Assembly: GCA_033964015.1 (NCBI GenBank)
Contig: CM066919.1
Span: 20,772,146-20,836,145 of the forward strand
Direction of reading: 5' to 3'
Origin: Scolanthus callimorphus
Lineage: Eukaryota; Cnidaria; Anthozoa; Actiniaria; Edwardsiidae
DNA: 64,000 bases
Below, in pieces: positions 1 through 12,480 of the stretch; the stretch's first letter is position 1, and every line of letters starts with the position of its first letter. Both the position numbers and the translations under genes were made by a program. Below the pieces are notes generated by a model. It did not search any database. It was not told the DNA's origin and was given only the letters and a program-made list of their open reading frames with translations.

Positions 1-57
1 AAGTGTGCATTGGCACATGAAAGTCAAGGGTCGTGGGTTCGAATCCCACTTGGGTCA
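1..57 (+). repeat. tRNA-like 3' half (SINE head or tRNA pseudogene), cut by window edge
   Basis: A perfect pol III B-box, GGTTCGAATCC, lies at 36-46 within a T-arm (stem GTGGG 33-37, 7-nt loop, stem CCCAC 45-49). It is followed by a 7-nt acceptor-like strand and a T-run from 59 that could act as a pol III terminator. An anticodon-like stem (TTGGC 10-14 with GTCAA 23-27) encloses an 8-nt loop, one more than a normal tRNA. A related copy lies on the minus strand near 36.04-36.1 kb, which argues for a dispersed tRNA-derived repeat and not a functional tRNA gene. Confidence 0.5.
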
Positions 58-318
58 CTTTTTTTTCTTTTTTTCCTTCGAAGGAATAAATTCTTGTGAA
101 TAAATTCTTGGTATTTTTCTCGAGGTAGCATTGCCCGGAAAATACATATTTCTTATTTATTATGACACAACAGAAGAGGTTGTGACATCCATCAGGATAA
201 CAAGGGCACTTTTTCGTTCCTCTTTTACACGGAATTACAATAAGCAATATCCTTTGGGTCACTTAAGCCAAATTCAATAGAGTGTGCGAATTTTTTTTAT
301 AGAAACAAAATTACTTAC

Positions 319-3300
319 TAAAGAAACTAGACGCGGCAAAGTTGTCTTCTGCAAAAGAAGAATGTGAACATGAGCAACTGAAAATCCTGTTCTTTCCTCT
401 TGAGAACACTATCAACAATAAATCTCTTGAACCAGTCAGGCTGAACATCAGGTGTTTCTGATGACTTTTAAAATATGCTGGGAAAAATTTATCTGATTCT
501 TTTTGCCAGGAAGCATCTTGACTGCTATTTTCCCAGGATAACCTCAGCTCCAATTTTCTCCATCCAGCAAGGGGTAGAGTTAGATAATGTTTTATTTGCC
601 AGCCAACAGAAAAATGTCAATTCAACTGACAGAACGATCAACATTGTCCCAGCAATTAGCGGAAATCGCGTTCAAACCGCAGAATAGTTTTCCCAGCAGA
701 ATATTTTTATTATTTTTTTACCCAGCAAGTTTCTTGTCCAAAATTTTCCCAGCCAGCTAGGGAAGAGGTTGCATAGCAGATATTTTGCGGAACATGTGTG
801 TTTTCTCCACTTGCGTTGTTTTTAGTCCCTAAAATTTTCGAATCCCTTGACATTCTAGAGAATCCGAACAATTGAATTATCTATATATACCTTGCCTGTC
901 GTTTAAAAAGAAACACTGCAATCAAATGCAAGACGTTGGCGCACCTCCCCTTGTTGCTAGTTGAGCTGGACAAGCGGCCTAATTTTCGAGCTAATATTGA
1001 AAGAGGCAGGGAAGGGACTATAATTTTTTATTTAGACACCTTTTAATGTGTCTGTCCTTATATTATTGACTGATGCTTTACTAACTAACCTCTTTGTCGA
1101 AGACCTTTCGCGAATTCTCTCTCCCCTGAAATTGATAGACATAAAACGCTTTACTATTAAAGTGTTAATAAGATCTAAATCTACAGCTCTATAGAAATAT
1201 AATGCTTTCACCACCTCGAGCAAAATGTAGTCCCCACCTTAATTTATTTCCCGCCATTTTTGCGCGCGCGTGCGTGATACCACAGGAAACCCACAGACCT
1301 TCAACAAAACTTACATCTTTTTGCTCCGTTTCCACAATTTATAGGACTGTGGTCGATGTCGACGTGATAAGTTTTCAGGGCGGCTAATGCGAACGGGGGA
1401 CATTCATTCCTTTTTCGTGCTGTGGAAGCAAAATGGTGGAAAATAATTTAGAAGAGGGGGGCCGAAGAGAAGCGACTTCGCCCTTGATACGGAAAATATT
1501 TTCCCACACTTAGCCGTCAATAGCTTGTGTTATTGCCGTCACAAAGTCAATATGTCACAATGTCACAATGTTTGCTTGCTTTATTGCCGTCACAAAGTCA
1601 ATAAGCTCAAAGTAATAAGCTTATATAGACAGTGTTTCCTTGTGACAGCGATTCTATCGTAAGGGAACATATTTTTAGGCTGTCGAGCTTATATTTTCCT
1701 GCTTAGTTCTTAAGGCTTTGAGAAATAGAAAAAAAATGTATTCAATGTTTTTCAAAATTCTTCGTATCTTATATTAGAGTCAAATGGCTTAATCCTTGTG
1801 TTTTTGCAGACTATTTTAACATTTCCGACCATCGTTGGAACCATGCAATGGAGCATGCCCCGAGGCCTTCCACAAGATTTCCAAAACATTTTTAATCTCG
1901 TCTATTCGCAATAACTTATTTGTTTGCTTTTATCTTACGGCTGATATCTCAATCTCGTCGTGAATTCTATTTTCTAATCTTTTTGCCGCTCAATTGCCTG
2001 ATAAGGAAAGATGGAGGGAGTAAGGATAAGAGCACACTTGCATACTTGCTTGCTTTCACTTTCTGCTTACAGTGCTCAGATCGAGTGTAAACGTGGTGTT
2101 AGACACGGCTGGTACTAAGCCCAAAAGGAAGGGAAGGATGGAAGGCGAGAGAAAGGATAAGAGCCCACTTGTCTGTTTGCTTGCTTTCACTTTCTGCTTA
2201 CAATGTTATCAGTGTAAACGTGGTGTTAGACACGGCTCGGTGTTAAGCCCAAGAGGAAAGGAAGGAGGGACGGCGAGAGAAAGGATAAGAGCCCACTTGT
2301 CTGTTTGCTTGCTTTCTCTTTCTGCTTACAATGTTATCGAGTGTAAACGTGGTGTTAGACACGGCTGGATGCTAAGCCCAAAGGGAAAGGAAGGAGGGAA
2401 GGCAAGCATAAGGACAGAGCCTGCTGTCTACTTGCTTGCTTGCTCTTTCTTTTTACAATGCTATCGAACCCTACTTCTTCGAGAAGATTATCTTCTAGTG
2501 CAGCTTCTAGCTATCTAGCTTGTCTTGTCATAAAAAATGGTGATCAAAAATGCCACAGGGTATGAACCAGTATCTACGACATCTACAAGACTGACTTTCC
2601 TAGATGACAATCAGTCGCTCTTATTGATCTCATTGATCTCGAATCATAACCTGATTTAAAACCATCGGAAAACAAGTAAGAAAATGTTTGGATGGACTAC
2701 TGTCAACCAACGGCCACGGTGCAGCAATTGTATAACCCAATTTGTTTCTTCGAGCATTACTTATAAACGTCATTTATTATCATTTTACTTATAAAAGTCT
2801 AAAGAGTTAAAGTAGAACTAAATGTGGCTTACCTCTTTGTACTTCTCCTGTAAGAAAAGAACATGATGTTATTAGAGTCGTTTTATTTGTTGTTATTACA
2901 TGCATTGTGCATTTTTAAAGCTACACAGTCACGGACACACAACGGGCCTGTTCTTCACCCACTTTCGCTGCTGGCTGGCAAAATTGCAGAATCAATTTTG
3001 GAACTTCTGGTATGGTTTTAAAATTTCCTATTTGTTATATGTTACCTTTCACGTTTTAAGACAGTTTTAATTTTTTTAAAGTATCTCATTGAATTTTGAC
3101 TCATGGTAAATGGGAACTCGCTGCTGGTAAATTTTCCGATTTTTTTTCTCCTGACAAAAAGGAGCTTTCTCAACTCGGTATGCTAGGTTGGTATGTTTTG
3201 TTATTGTTTTCGTTCGATATTAGAAGACGTTTAACAATAAGAGGTGCTGCGCAGCGTTTGTATTATAGAATGAAAATGTTAGCTTAATAAACGCTGTTTG

Positions 3301-6300
3301 TCGTATGTGAATACCGACATTTCGGCAATTCTGCCTTCTTCAAGGTTTACTTTCGTGTAGAAATTCATCATTAAACATCTAAAAATAAAGATTCAGATTT
3401 GATTTACCAAATTCAATCGAGAAAATTGCTCTATATTCTCTAAATCAGCCGATGGAAATGGATGCTTTCTCAGACTTGGTTTGTTGCTATGCTGTCAAAA
3501 TGGCGGCTGACACAGGCTCTTTAACACCTGTTACGCCCTTTACTTCGCCAATGACAGTGCATGTGAATACAAAATTATGTTTTAAAGTGCGTGTGCGTAT
3601 TTTCGACATGCTAACATGGGTGAAACTAACGGGTTTTTAGCAACTCCATCAACCGATGCTGTCGGCCTGAAAATGGACGAAGATATCAATCTTAGTGTCA
3701 TTTTCGTTTCATTTTTTCAGACAATGAACCTGATTCAGCTGTGTAAAATATAGTGGTTTAACTAACGGGTTTTCAGCTTGCTCTTTCGTTTCTCCTTTTT
3801 CTCTTTTTGCTCCTTCATTTCTCTCAGACCTAGAGAAAATGCAAGGTAACTTTATGCTTTCTTGAAAATGAAAAGCTAAATATAGAAGAAACTACGTTCT
3901 CTGAACAAAAAAAAATATACTAACTAATTTTGTCAATGGCAGGAGCTATTTGCTGATTTTCGTCATCCGTTTTATCTTGCTCTGTCACTGCTGTGGTCAA
4001 GAAATTGATGTATTTAGAATATACGCTCACTGGCCATGCCTGTATTTTCTTAGTCTGTTAGACGGTTCTCCGGTGTTTTTTTTTTGGGGGATATTTGAGT
4101 TTTTTTGGCGCGCGGGATTCAAGTGTCACTTCTTTCTCCCCGTGACACAGGAATACCGCGCGCCCAAAAAATCTAATATCCGAAAAAGAAAAAAAACTGG
4201 AGAGCCGCCTAGTATATTGTTATCTTGATGATTCAATAGACTTCTTGCAGTTCCTTATTTGGTGATCGTCCTTTAATACAAGAGAAGCATCGTCTTTGCG
4301 ATCGACGCGCGCTTTTATTCACGACCCAAGCAAGGCGCGTAGTAGAGAACACCCGGTCATACATCGGGCCCCTTATGTGTATTTACGGTCAGCCTTTTCA
4401 ACTGAATAGAAAGAAACTTTAAATTGTATTTTAAGAGCTAATGTTGCACCTTTACTACAGAGGATGTTTTCTTTGTTTTTATATAAAAAAAAATTCTTAC
4501 ACCTATTTCCAACTGTGAAAATCATTATTAAAAAAACCGGAAACTTTTATAAGCGCCGTCCGAATGCCCAGTTTTTGAAGAGTTAAGCTAAGATGTAATT
4601 ATCTTGAATGCGCTGTGTGAAGTAGTGGAAAGACAAGAAGGGAAGTAAAAGCTTCTCAGCACTCGGAAATCCCATAGAGACAATGAGCACAAGAATGTCA
4701 GCTCTCTTTGAACCGGAATCATCGAAACTAAAGAGCAGAGTGTGAGCCGTTTAAATGGACATTATTCGTGAGATTATTCATTCAGTTTCCATGTGCAAAA
4801 CTCTTGGATACTACTGAATTTTAAAGTTGAGTAATTTGTACTTTTGTTATAGGTGGTCTCTCCGTGGTCTCATAAAAGGATGAAAATGGTTTACAAAGGG
4901 ATATGCAGAAAGTCGAAGACAACGAAAAAGGTGACTCTCGTATGTATTTTAGCGTAATTATCTCCTCAGTTAATGCTATAGAATAGTTTTTCAATTTCAA
5001 GGGGAAACTACAATACCTCAAGCCGAATCTTGATAGATTATTGAAGAATTTTAGAGTAAACATAATAATAATTTATTTGTTATTAAAATTTTGTGGTCCG
5101 GAAACAATGTGCGTGCCGGACTGTTTATATGCTGTCAGGGTCTGCCTGAGCTTGAACGAGTTAGCCTTTTTGTTTGCACGCCCATATTTTTGACGCGAAG
5201 CTCATTTAGTAATGAGCGAATCATAGTTCTGTTAAGAAAGTGCAGACCACCAAAGCTTCAGCTGCTTGAGTTCCCTATTGCATGACGTTTTCTTTTAAAG
5301 AAAACTTTTAAACGCTTCCCACGCATTATATCCTCCGCATCCATAGCGACGATATTACCTTAGGGATATATATCTCTATCTATCTCTGACTTGTTTTTGG
5401 ATATTAAAAATAAAATAACAAACGTTATTAAAGGAGACTTTCATTCCAGGCTGCCTGAATTCTTCTTAGTTTCCCCCGAGGAAATTTCTATAAATTTCCC
5501 ACTTCCTGAAATTAAAAAGGTAGAATTTAGGAGTGTTTTGAGAAATGTAATACAAGAACGCCTTTTAGAGAAAATAAAATATTTCTTCAGTTCCGGTATT
5601 TTAATTTTAATAGGAATCGGAATACTGTTTACACATTTTAAAGCAAAATAAACAGGACTATATTATCTTGAAGCAGATAAAACTTTTTAGCATCGCACCC
5701 ATATTTTATGCTTGTTGAAGTTTTCTATACAAAAACCTTTTGGTTTGACACGCGCGCCAGGTATTTTGCCATAAAGGCTTTTAAGGTCGATGGCTAAGAG
5801 TCTCTGTTCCAACTTTTGAACGGTATTCGTTGTTTCTCTTGTAGATTCTACTTGTATCCGGTGCATTCAGAGAGTTGAACATTTTGTTTTTTCTCACAAA
5901 GCAACACTGTTAAATACTTTTTTTTGACATTCTAATTGAAACAAAAACATTGCATTTTTTCCGGTTCAGGCCTTCCGCTTTTTAACTATGACATTCAAAT
6001 CAAAGTTAAATCTTTTTTTCAATGTTGTTCTTATGTATCAACAAATGAGATTATAATTTCTTTTAAAATATGATGCCGAGGTTGCTAATAAATAATGAAA
6101 TTTTGAGAGTAGTGTTACCACAATTTTCACAATTTCATGTCCGCTCAGAAGTTGTTTAATCAAAAAGGAATAACCGGAATGTCGGCCTATATTTGTTAAG
6201 TTAGAAATTAGGGTTCTTGAACTTTAATTCAAGCCTTTCAAACACGAAATTTCGCAGAGAATTCTACAAAATCTCTCGAGTCGTTTCTCGTTCTTAGAGT

Positions 6301-9300
6301 TAAAATAAGATAGGTATTTGAAAACAATACTATAGTTATTTTTATTTGTTCCCTTCGTGCGGTGATAATTTTCAGTGTTTCTGATATTTTTCCCAGTTCT
6401 TAAAACATCCTTTTTCCAAATTACAAATAGTCAAGAAGCGCGGCAGTGTGTAATTGTGTTTTCCATTGCTTTTGCTTGGATTATCAGCACTGATTCGACG
6501 ACAATGGTGGCTTTTGTTTGTCAATAGCAATAGCTAAAGTCAAATAACTTTTCTTTGACGATCAATGTTCAAGTTGTTCAATATGTCCACACTTTCTCTT
6601 TATTAGGCAATTAAAGTTGGGGTCAAAGATGCGAGGAATTTTTATTTGTGTTGGTATAAAAAGCGAAATATAATAGTATGTTTTGAAACATCTTAGGGTT
6701 CAGAAAGAGTCATTGTGGTATCCTTTTTTCTTGTAATTCCTAGGTAGCATTACCGCATGTGTCCCCTTGTTGATCATGCAATTTCAAAAAAGAAAAAAAA
6801 GTGAAGCAACACAAACGGCCCGAATGTGGATTCAATTTATAGTTTGATCAATCTTTTGAGAACCTTTTTTAAACCGCGTTCCAGAAAAAAAGGTTTTACT
6901 TATTCTTGCTCTTGAAAAAAGTAAACAAAAATAACTCAGGAAATTGGATTCTGAGTTATAAGCACTGACAAGGAGTTCATGAGACAGTGAGTTCATGAAG
7001 CTTTAATTAAAATACGAAAACTCGAAAAAGTCACCTGTTTTTGTAGATCTTTTTACAATTTAAAAAAAATGCCCACGGGTTACAGCGCATTTAGAAACCG
7101 TCACTCGGAAATCTTATTAAACTTTAATTGCTCAGAATGCCATGATAAATTGTTAAATTGATTAATATTAAAATAAAACAGCAATGTGAGAAATTTCTTC
7201 ATTTGACGCGAATCTTTATATTTTTACCGTTTGCTTGCTATGATTTAAAAACTTTTGAAACTTATTCCTATTATAGCTCCCTCTGAAACGTAAAAGCAAA
7301 ACAGGCATTAAAACTTAGCTATCAAGAATGTGATTTATTAAAGTGCTTCGACTTTATTTTAACTATGCAAGATTCTCCAGTTTTTTTTCTACTGTAGGAT
7401 CTAATCATGCTTCAGAAACATATCGTCAATCTAAACATCAAGAATATATTTTTTTAAGAACTGATATATTTAACGCCTCCCGTGTTATCTGTTAATTTAT
7501 CTCGCACCCTTTTCCCGCTCGTGAAAGATTTCTTTGATTATTGCGCTCTAATGTAGTTTCGTTCTTTTTGATGATCGGAAACAACGCGACTTTCGGGGCT
7601 TTAGGGAGAGGGAAATCAATAGCGGAGGTGATATGTCACAAGAAAACAAATTCATACATAAACATTCCCACAGACAAACCGAAAACAAATCAGTAAATAT
7701 TTGGGTAGGAGTTTACCTCGAATTCCAAATTAGGCAGGTGCTTCTGCGGCAAACTACCCTATCGATAGTGGATCCTCTTCCAGACAGTTCATTTAAGCTT
7801 TAACGCTTTATTCCCCCTTTTTTCTTTTAGTGAAACGAGTAGCAAAAAGGACCACATTGTTCGTTTTTTTTAACGACTAGGACAGAGTTTATAAGAAGTA
7901 TTGAGGACAAGTGGGCATGTATTGTGTTGGGGCGTGTTCCAAGATTTGTTTATACCCACATTTTTTTTTTCAAGTAAGTCTTACTTTAAGACATTGTATA
8001 TACTTTACGATATCGCGTCTTAGAATTTTCAAATCTCTTTGTCAAAAAAATCCGCCACACCGACGCTTTGTTACTTTCTCTCTCTCTTGGGAACCCTATC
8101 TCATATTCTAAATACCTATAAACAACAGAAACAGTTTTAATTAAAATGTATTTACAGTTCGATTTCATAAAAAATGAATTGAGTCAATCGAGTGATCGGC
8201 TAGATGATATCGTGTATACGTTTGTGGTCGCCACGTTGAAAAAAGACAATCCAAAGTCTAGATATTCTAAACTTTTATCTGTTTTGTCTGTTTAATTTTG
8301 TTTACAAGATCCAGTAAGAGATTGGGTCCGTATTTTTCTTAAGGGAAAAGCTCAAACTCCAGATACAAGCTTTATCATCATTAACTTCAATGTTTGTGAG
8401 ATTGTCGAAGGCTTTCAGAGAAGTTTCTCTATATTTTTAGCTCCGGACGTCAGTCTGGAAAAGATAGCATTTTATAGCATTGTTATAGACAAGAATAATA
8501 CAAGACGCAGTTAGAAGTGAATTTTTCCCCACTTTGAATAAAGGCTGAAGGATCAAACATACAATCGCAAACTACCGACTTAACACCTGGATAGCGCGCG
8601 ACGTTAAATTTTCATCGTCTCTAATATTTATTTTGATATATAAAAATGTACTTACTTTCTCGTTCCTCTCGTGGAAAAGCCCCTAGTATAGAGAAAATAG
8701 CAAATTAAAAAATTAAAGTAATATTAACGTTCCTATATTTTAGGTGTTTGATTTTTTTAACCCACTGGCGAAAAGAACGGCAGGTGAAATCACACTAGTA
8801 AAAGTGTGTTACATTTTTCAAAATATAAACACAGAAAGTTAATACACGGAATAAAAAACACAATCATTTGAAGAGTGATACCCATTCACTGAAAAATGCC
8901 TATTCCGCACTGATAATGCGCTTTTTTCTCTGGAATTGAGTTAAAAGTAATGGGCTAGAAGTGAACAAGAATAATTGAACAAAGTAAAAGCGTATTCAAG
9001 GTGCAGATTAAGTTGGTCCGTCGGGGGTTAACTGAAAGAAAAAATGCCTCGATTGAGTGGTTTAAAAAATTCTCTTGTGCCGAATTCATGTGATTTATTT
9101 AGTTGTGTTCCACATGTATTTACTTATCTTATGACTCAAATAGCCATAGTTGCGGGATTCTAGAAGGTTCGCCTCAGTTTTTGGTATCGTTAAAGTATTA
9201 TTTAAGCACGCGAATTTATCAAATATTAATGCTGGAGTTTCCTCTATCCTGCTTAAATAATTGTAAAGAAATCTTTTCAGTTTTTAATGCTGAAAATTGT

Positions 9301-9663
9301 ACACTATTGAACGCTGCATTCTTCATTGGAAATTGCTGTTTTGCTCTTTTCAAGAATTTTGGCCGGTCTTTTGATTTGCCTTAGATTTTTTGAATTAATG
9401 TTGTTTTGTGAAATAGGTTGTTATCAATTGCGAAATGAAAAACTGATTTTATCACAAACTAAACCAAGGATGAGGCGGGTGTGAAGTCGCGCTGTCCTGA
9501 GGCAACATGATCTAGGTTAAGATTACGACTCTCATTGCTGTGAAGATCAGCCGCAAGGACAAAAATGCAGATGGGTAACTGACTTTAAAGAAAATACAAA
9601 CAAATACTTACATGTAACAGCGATTGCAGATGCTAGAAACAGAAACACGGCCAGTCTGTTCAT
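319..9663 (-). CDS. Secreted protein gene built of phase-1 micro-exons, 5' part only
   Basis: The product is not recognised. Five exons can be read on the minus strand: 9612-9663 (ATG, 52 nt), 8656-8682 (27 nt), 2833-2847 (15 nt), 1090-1125 (36 nt) and 319-348 (30 nt). Each internal exon is a multiple of three, starts and ends in phase 1, and joins without a stop. All but one have a strong GTAAG donor (1090 has GTTAGT), and acceptors have pyrimidine tracts. Exon 1 encodes a signal peptide, MNRLAVFLFLASAIAVT, with a likely cleavage near the exon 1/2 join. The next exons encode a highly charged Arg/Glu segment (for example REEREREVQR), then a short neutral stretch ending in SSFF. This resembles a propeptide. 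The mature region lies beyond the left edge. No polar cluster or catalytic motif names a family. The split over 9.3 kb is inferred from splice signals; extra skipped micro-exons are possible. Confidence 0.6.
2005..2475 (+). repeat. ~128-bp tandem repeat, about 3.5 copies
   Basis: The motif GTGTAAACGTGGTGTTAG begins at 2085, 2212 and 2341, giving spacings of 127 and 129 bp. Each unit also carries an AAGGATAAGAGC block and a TTGCTTGCTTTC block. Copies at the two edges are more diverged. The 148-codon plus-strand ORF across it changes frame between units because of the 127-bp unit, so I read it as non-coding minisatellite DNA inside an intron of the minus-strand micro-exon gene. Confidence 0.85.
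3160..3524 (+). repeat. MITE-like repeat, family A (copy 1)
   Basis: The right half matches the elements at 20512-20773 and 38862-39094: the ATTAGAAGAC block, the block ending in CTCTAAATCAGCCGATGGAA, and the terminal GGCTGACACAGGCTCTTTAA ending at 3524. The left terminus is not clear; a second, inverted-looking CTTTCTCAACTCGGTATG segment near 3166 suggests internal rearrangement. Confidence 0.6.
4059..4211. repeat. Foldback element with long inverted arms
   Basis: The arms pair over most of the 153 bp: TAGACGGTTCTCC at the left end with GGAGAGCCGCCTA at the right, and a central GGCGCGCGGGATTC with GAATACCGCGCGCC. It would form a strong hairpin. It lies in an intron of the micro-exon gene. 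Confidence 0.75.
5364..5651 (+). CDS. Putative terminal exon or small ORF with hydrophobic C-terminal tail
   Basis: The product is not recognised. An open frame runs from an in-frame TAG at 5361-5363, which also forms an acceptor-like CCTTAG, to the TAA at 5649-5651. It has no ATG near its start, so it would have to be an exon. The sequence looks protein-like: a run of alternating charged and hydrophobic residues including PEFFLVSPEEISINFPLP, then an amphipathic ERLLEKIKYFF, then a hydrophobic segment GILILIGIGILF and a short basic end HFKAK. This is the layout of a tail-anchored or single-pass membrane protein. It sits antisense inside a large intron of the micro-exon gene. It could be a host exon, a pseudogene or an old insertion. 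It could also be chance, given the AT-rich setting. Confidence 0.35.
   Translation, partial: GYISLSISDLFLDIKNKITNVIKGDFHSRLPEFFLVSPEEISINFPLPEIKKVEFRSVLRNVIQERLLEKIKYFFSSGILILIGIGILFTHFKAK
5652..8655. other. AT-rich intronic stretch, no feature seen
   Basis: This lies within the inferred second intron of the minus-strand micro-exon gene. I read both strands for phase-1 micro-exons and found none that keep the frame open. No repeat with a second copy in the window was noticed. Confidence 0.5.
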
Positions 9664-9770
9664 GGTGTCACGGCCTTGATTTGTCGCTCTCTTTTTTCTG
9701 AAAACTACGAGCCTCGTCCGTGGCCGTAAAGAAATGCACTCATTTCTCTGGAGACAGCTTTTTATGGCTT
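9664..9770 (-). promoter_or_regulatory. Core promoter and 5' UTR of the micro-exon gene
   Basis: On the minus strand a TATA-like CATAAAAAG sits at about 9758-9766, roughly 95 nt upstream of the ATG at 9663. A start site about 30 nt downstream would leave a 5' UTR near 70 nt. The ATG context is GACACCATGA, a good animal initiation context. The flanking DNA (9760-9960) is more GC-rich than the surrounding introns. Confidence 0.45.
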
Positions 9771-12480
9771 ACGTAAACCCGCGCAGTAAATATCAGAGAC
9801 GGGGAATGCTGCATTCCGATTGGCGCGCGAGACGGAAATATGTCCAAGCGAGGCTGTGCAGCCATCCAATGGCATTTCCCGAACTGTGTCCCATAATTGT
9901 TGATGTTAAACTTCGCCTCCTCGGCAGCTGGGAAAGCTCTCACGGCCTCAAAGGGCTTTTGTAGTGGCGGGACAAACAGTTAAAAAGCACAGTAATTTTA
10001 TTTTATTCCAATTTAAACCTCATTCGCAAAAATGAGCCCTCCAATTTGCTCAAGGCTCAATCTCCTGAAATATTTATCAGCTATAGTTTTCGTTCATTTG
10101 TGGAGGTGCCTAAATGCGTAGGATGATTTGAGAAATAAGTAAATAAGTTAGTTTAACTCATAAACTTTATCAACCCCAACACTGAGCATTTGTTTGCCGA
10201 AAAAATGCAAAGATGGATTCAAATGAACCTTAAGAAGTCCAGATAAACTCCTCTTAGGCACGAACAAATTCGGCTTTCATGCTCGCTCACTGTTTTCTTT
10301 CCGCGTCAAGACAGATATTCCAAACTTGCCATCCTAACTGTTGGTTCTTGATTTGAGGTTTCCGCTAAATTAGTTTCTAGTTAATAAGTACCATTGTAAC
10401 AGAAATCATATTTTCATTAAATCTGCTTAACAGGACGCTTTTATTGCATACAACGATGTAGTGTTAATATTTTAGGTTGGACACCTTTAAATTGGAATCC
10501 AATAAAGTTACGCCCTCAAAGAATAAACATTGTTTATTAAGGTCAAGCAAGGGGTTACAACTGATTAGGGTCGAGAAGTTTTTTTCTTATATTCCTCGAT
10601 ATACATTAGTATGATACTAGAAGAAAGGAGGGGCTTGTTGTAAATCAGTTAATTGTAGCAAGCCTCATTTTTTTTTTGCGTGATATAGAATGTTTTTGGT
10701 CCCGTATCCGGATTCATTCGTTGAACTATTCAAATACTCTGCGCGTAGCAATTCATACCTAAACCCAAACAAACGAAGCCCTTTTCATGCTTTAACAGGG
10801 GGACGCCTTCGATCTCTAGTGTGTCTCCCCTGTGTGAGGCTAACGACAAACAATGTTGACAAGATCTTCCACTGAAGAGCACAAAGCTACAGTAGTGTGA
10901 CAACATTTATGAAAATGGTACAACGAAGTTTCAAAGATGTGTTCAATGTCCGGAGTTACTTCTGTTGAATTTTGTAAATTTCGTGGGATCATGTCTTTAA
11001 GAAATAGTAGATTGATAAAACTGTAGAGAATATTGCAGTATCTGCTAATGTTGAACTCATGCCAGGAAGTTGTACAAATTACAGCAAAATAATAGAATTA
11101 ATATAATCCGAAGGTAGCAAATTCTTTTTTTTTCTAGTTGCTCTAATAAACACGATACATTCTATTCTAGAAATTTCTTTATCGATTCAACCTGTTTATT
11201 GTGTTTTAACAATGTAGCAAGTTCTGTTCCGACGTCACTTGTCTTTCAAGTTGTGTCCTCGGCGACCCGTATCCCCTGACAACACGAAAACCCAGTGCGT
11301 CCGTTCGCCCACTCGCTAAAACAACATTAACTCGCGTTTACTTGTTCCTTTAAATATTAAACATGTAGTTACTGCAGCGGTTCTATTGAAGCTACTTTGA
11401 AATCATGTTCAGTCGAAAAGGCGCGAGTCTCACGATATTCCGTGGAAAATCAGTGCTCAAATCCCAAATCATGTGGGTTATTGCTGTAAGATTATATACG
11501 TTATCATAGTTTGCGTGTGGCTTTTCTCCATATGTGCGGCAGAAATCTGCAATGTATGAACATCCTTCGTAATCGTACTCACATCAACAAAGATAGCATC
11601 ACTCTTTATCCTCATAAGATCACTTATTCCAAACCTAAATTGAATTCCTTGACCTGCAAAATGACGCATCGTTTCCAGCGTCTTCCTTTAATATTTTTAC
11701 TGATTGCACAAAGCGCAGCAGTTTCCAGAGAGAATGATGAAAAATATTGCTTTTGATGATGGGTCTGACTATTTGAAATATGTAATTATACATTTTTATC
11801 TATCCTCGTGCAATCAAAAATACTTGTCACAGAATTTAACATATCCATTACCGTTTGTATTGACAAGGTTCTTGTAAATTTGAAATACCACAAACCTTAT
11901 ATCGGTACGCAGAATCGATGAAACAATAATCTGTCTGTGTGATTTTGAATTTGGATTCTAATTTGTTGAACGACTTGGGCGTTGTCTTTTAAATTCGCGT
12001 CCTTTGAAGTCGGCATAACACTGCATTTTACATTAGAATAAATAAAGAAACCATAACTTGTAAAGTAAATTTGTCAACTAACTTTTTGTTTTGCTTATTT
12101 TTCCATTGACGTCTGCATATTTTAGTTCGTTGAATCACGAAAGAAAGATAAGTTGAATAGAGTAATTGCAAATATCGAAATTGAGCCACTACATTTCCTC
12201 TATAAACGTTAGAAGCCATTGTAATACGTTTATAGTCTCTTGAAATGCCATATTAATTATATATTAATTATACTTTTACGATTTGAAAATCCACTGTCTA
12301 GAAAAAGAGGTAGCCATAAGCTATGCAGTGAAGAAGACGTGCATGAAATGGGCGAAGATTGTAGGCGTGCGCGCTTATCTTACAAATTGAATTTCCGATA
12401 ATTGTATCCTAAAGAAGGACCAATATCCAGAACAATTTACCCTGGCTCGGTATCTTAACCTGCTAAGATTTAGCACTCTT
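9770..12480. other. AT-rich intergenic stretch, no confident feature
   Basis: This region lies upstream of the micro-exon gene. I see no gene with supporting splice sites. A short signal-like ORF at 11659-11756 is listed among rejected items. Confidence 0.5.

Noticed and set aside
2072..2518. 148-codon plus-strand ORF
   Set aside because: It is the read-through of the ~128-bp tandem repeat, and the frame changes between units.
4501..4512. 12-nt minus-strand micro-exon with a very good acceptor and GTAAGA donor
   Set aside because: Joining it to the following 15-nt exon in phase 1 creates a TGA stop.
7715..7741. 27-nt minus-strand exon-like segment before GTAAAC
   Set aside because: It has an in-frame TAA in phase 1 and a weak polypyrimidine tract.
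11659..11756. Plus-strand ORF with a signal-peptide-like start (MTHRFQRLPLIFLLIAQS)
   Set aside because: It stops after 31 codons, no splice donor precedes the stop, and nothing else supports a gene.
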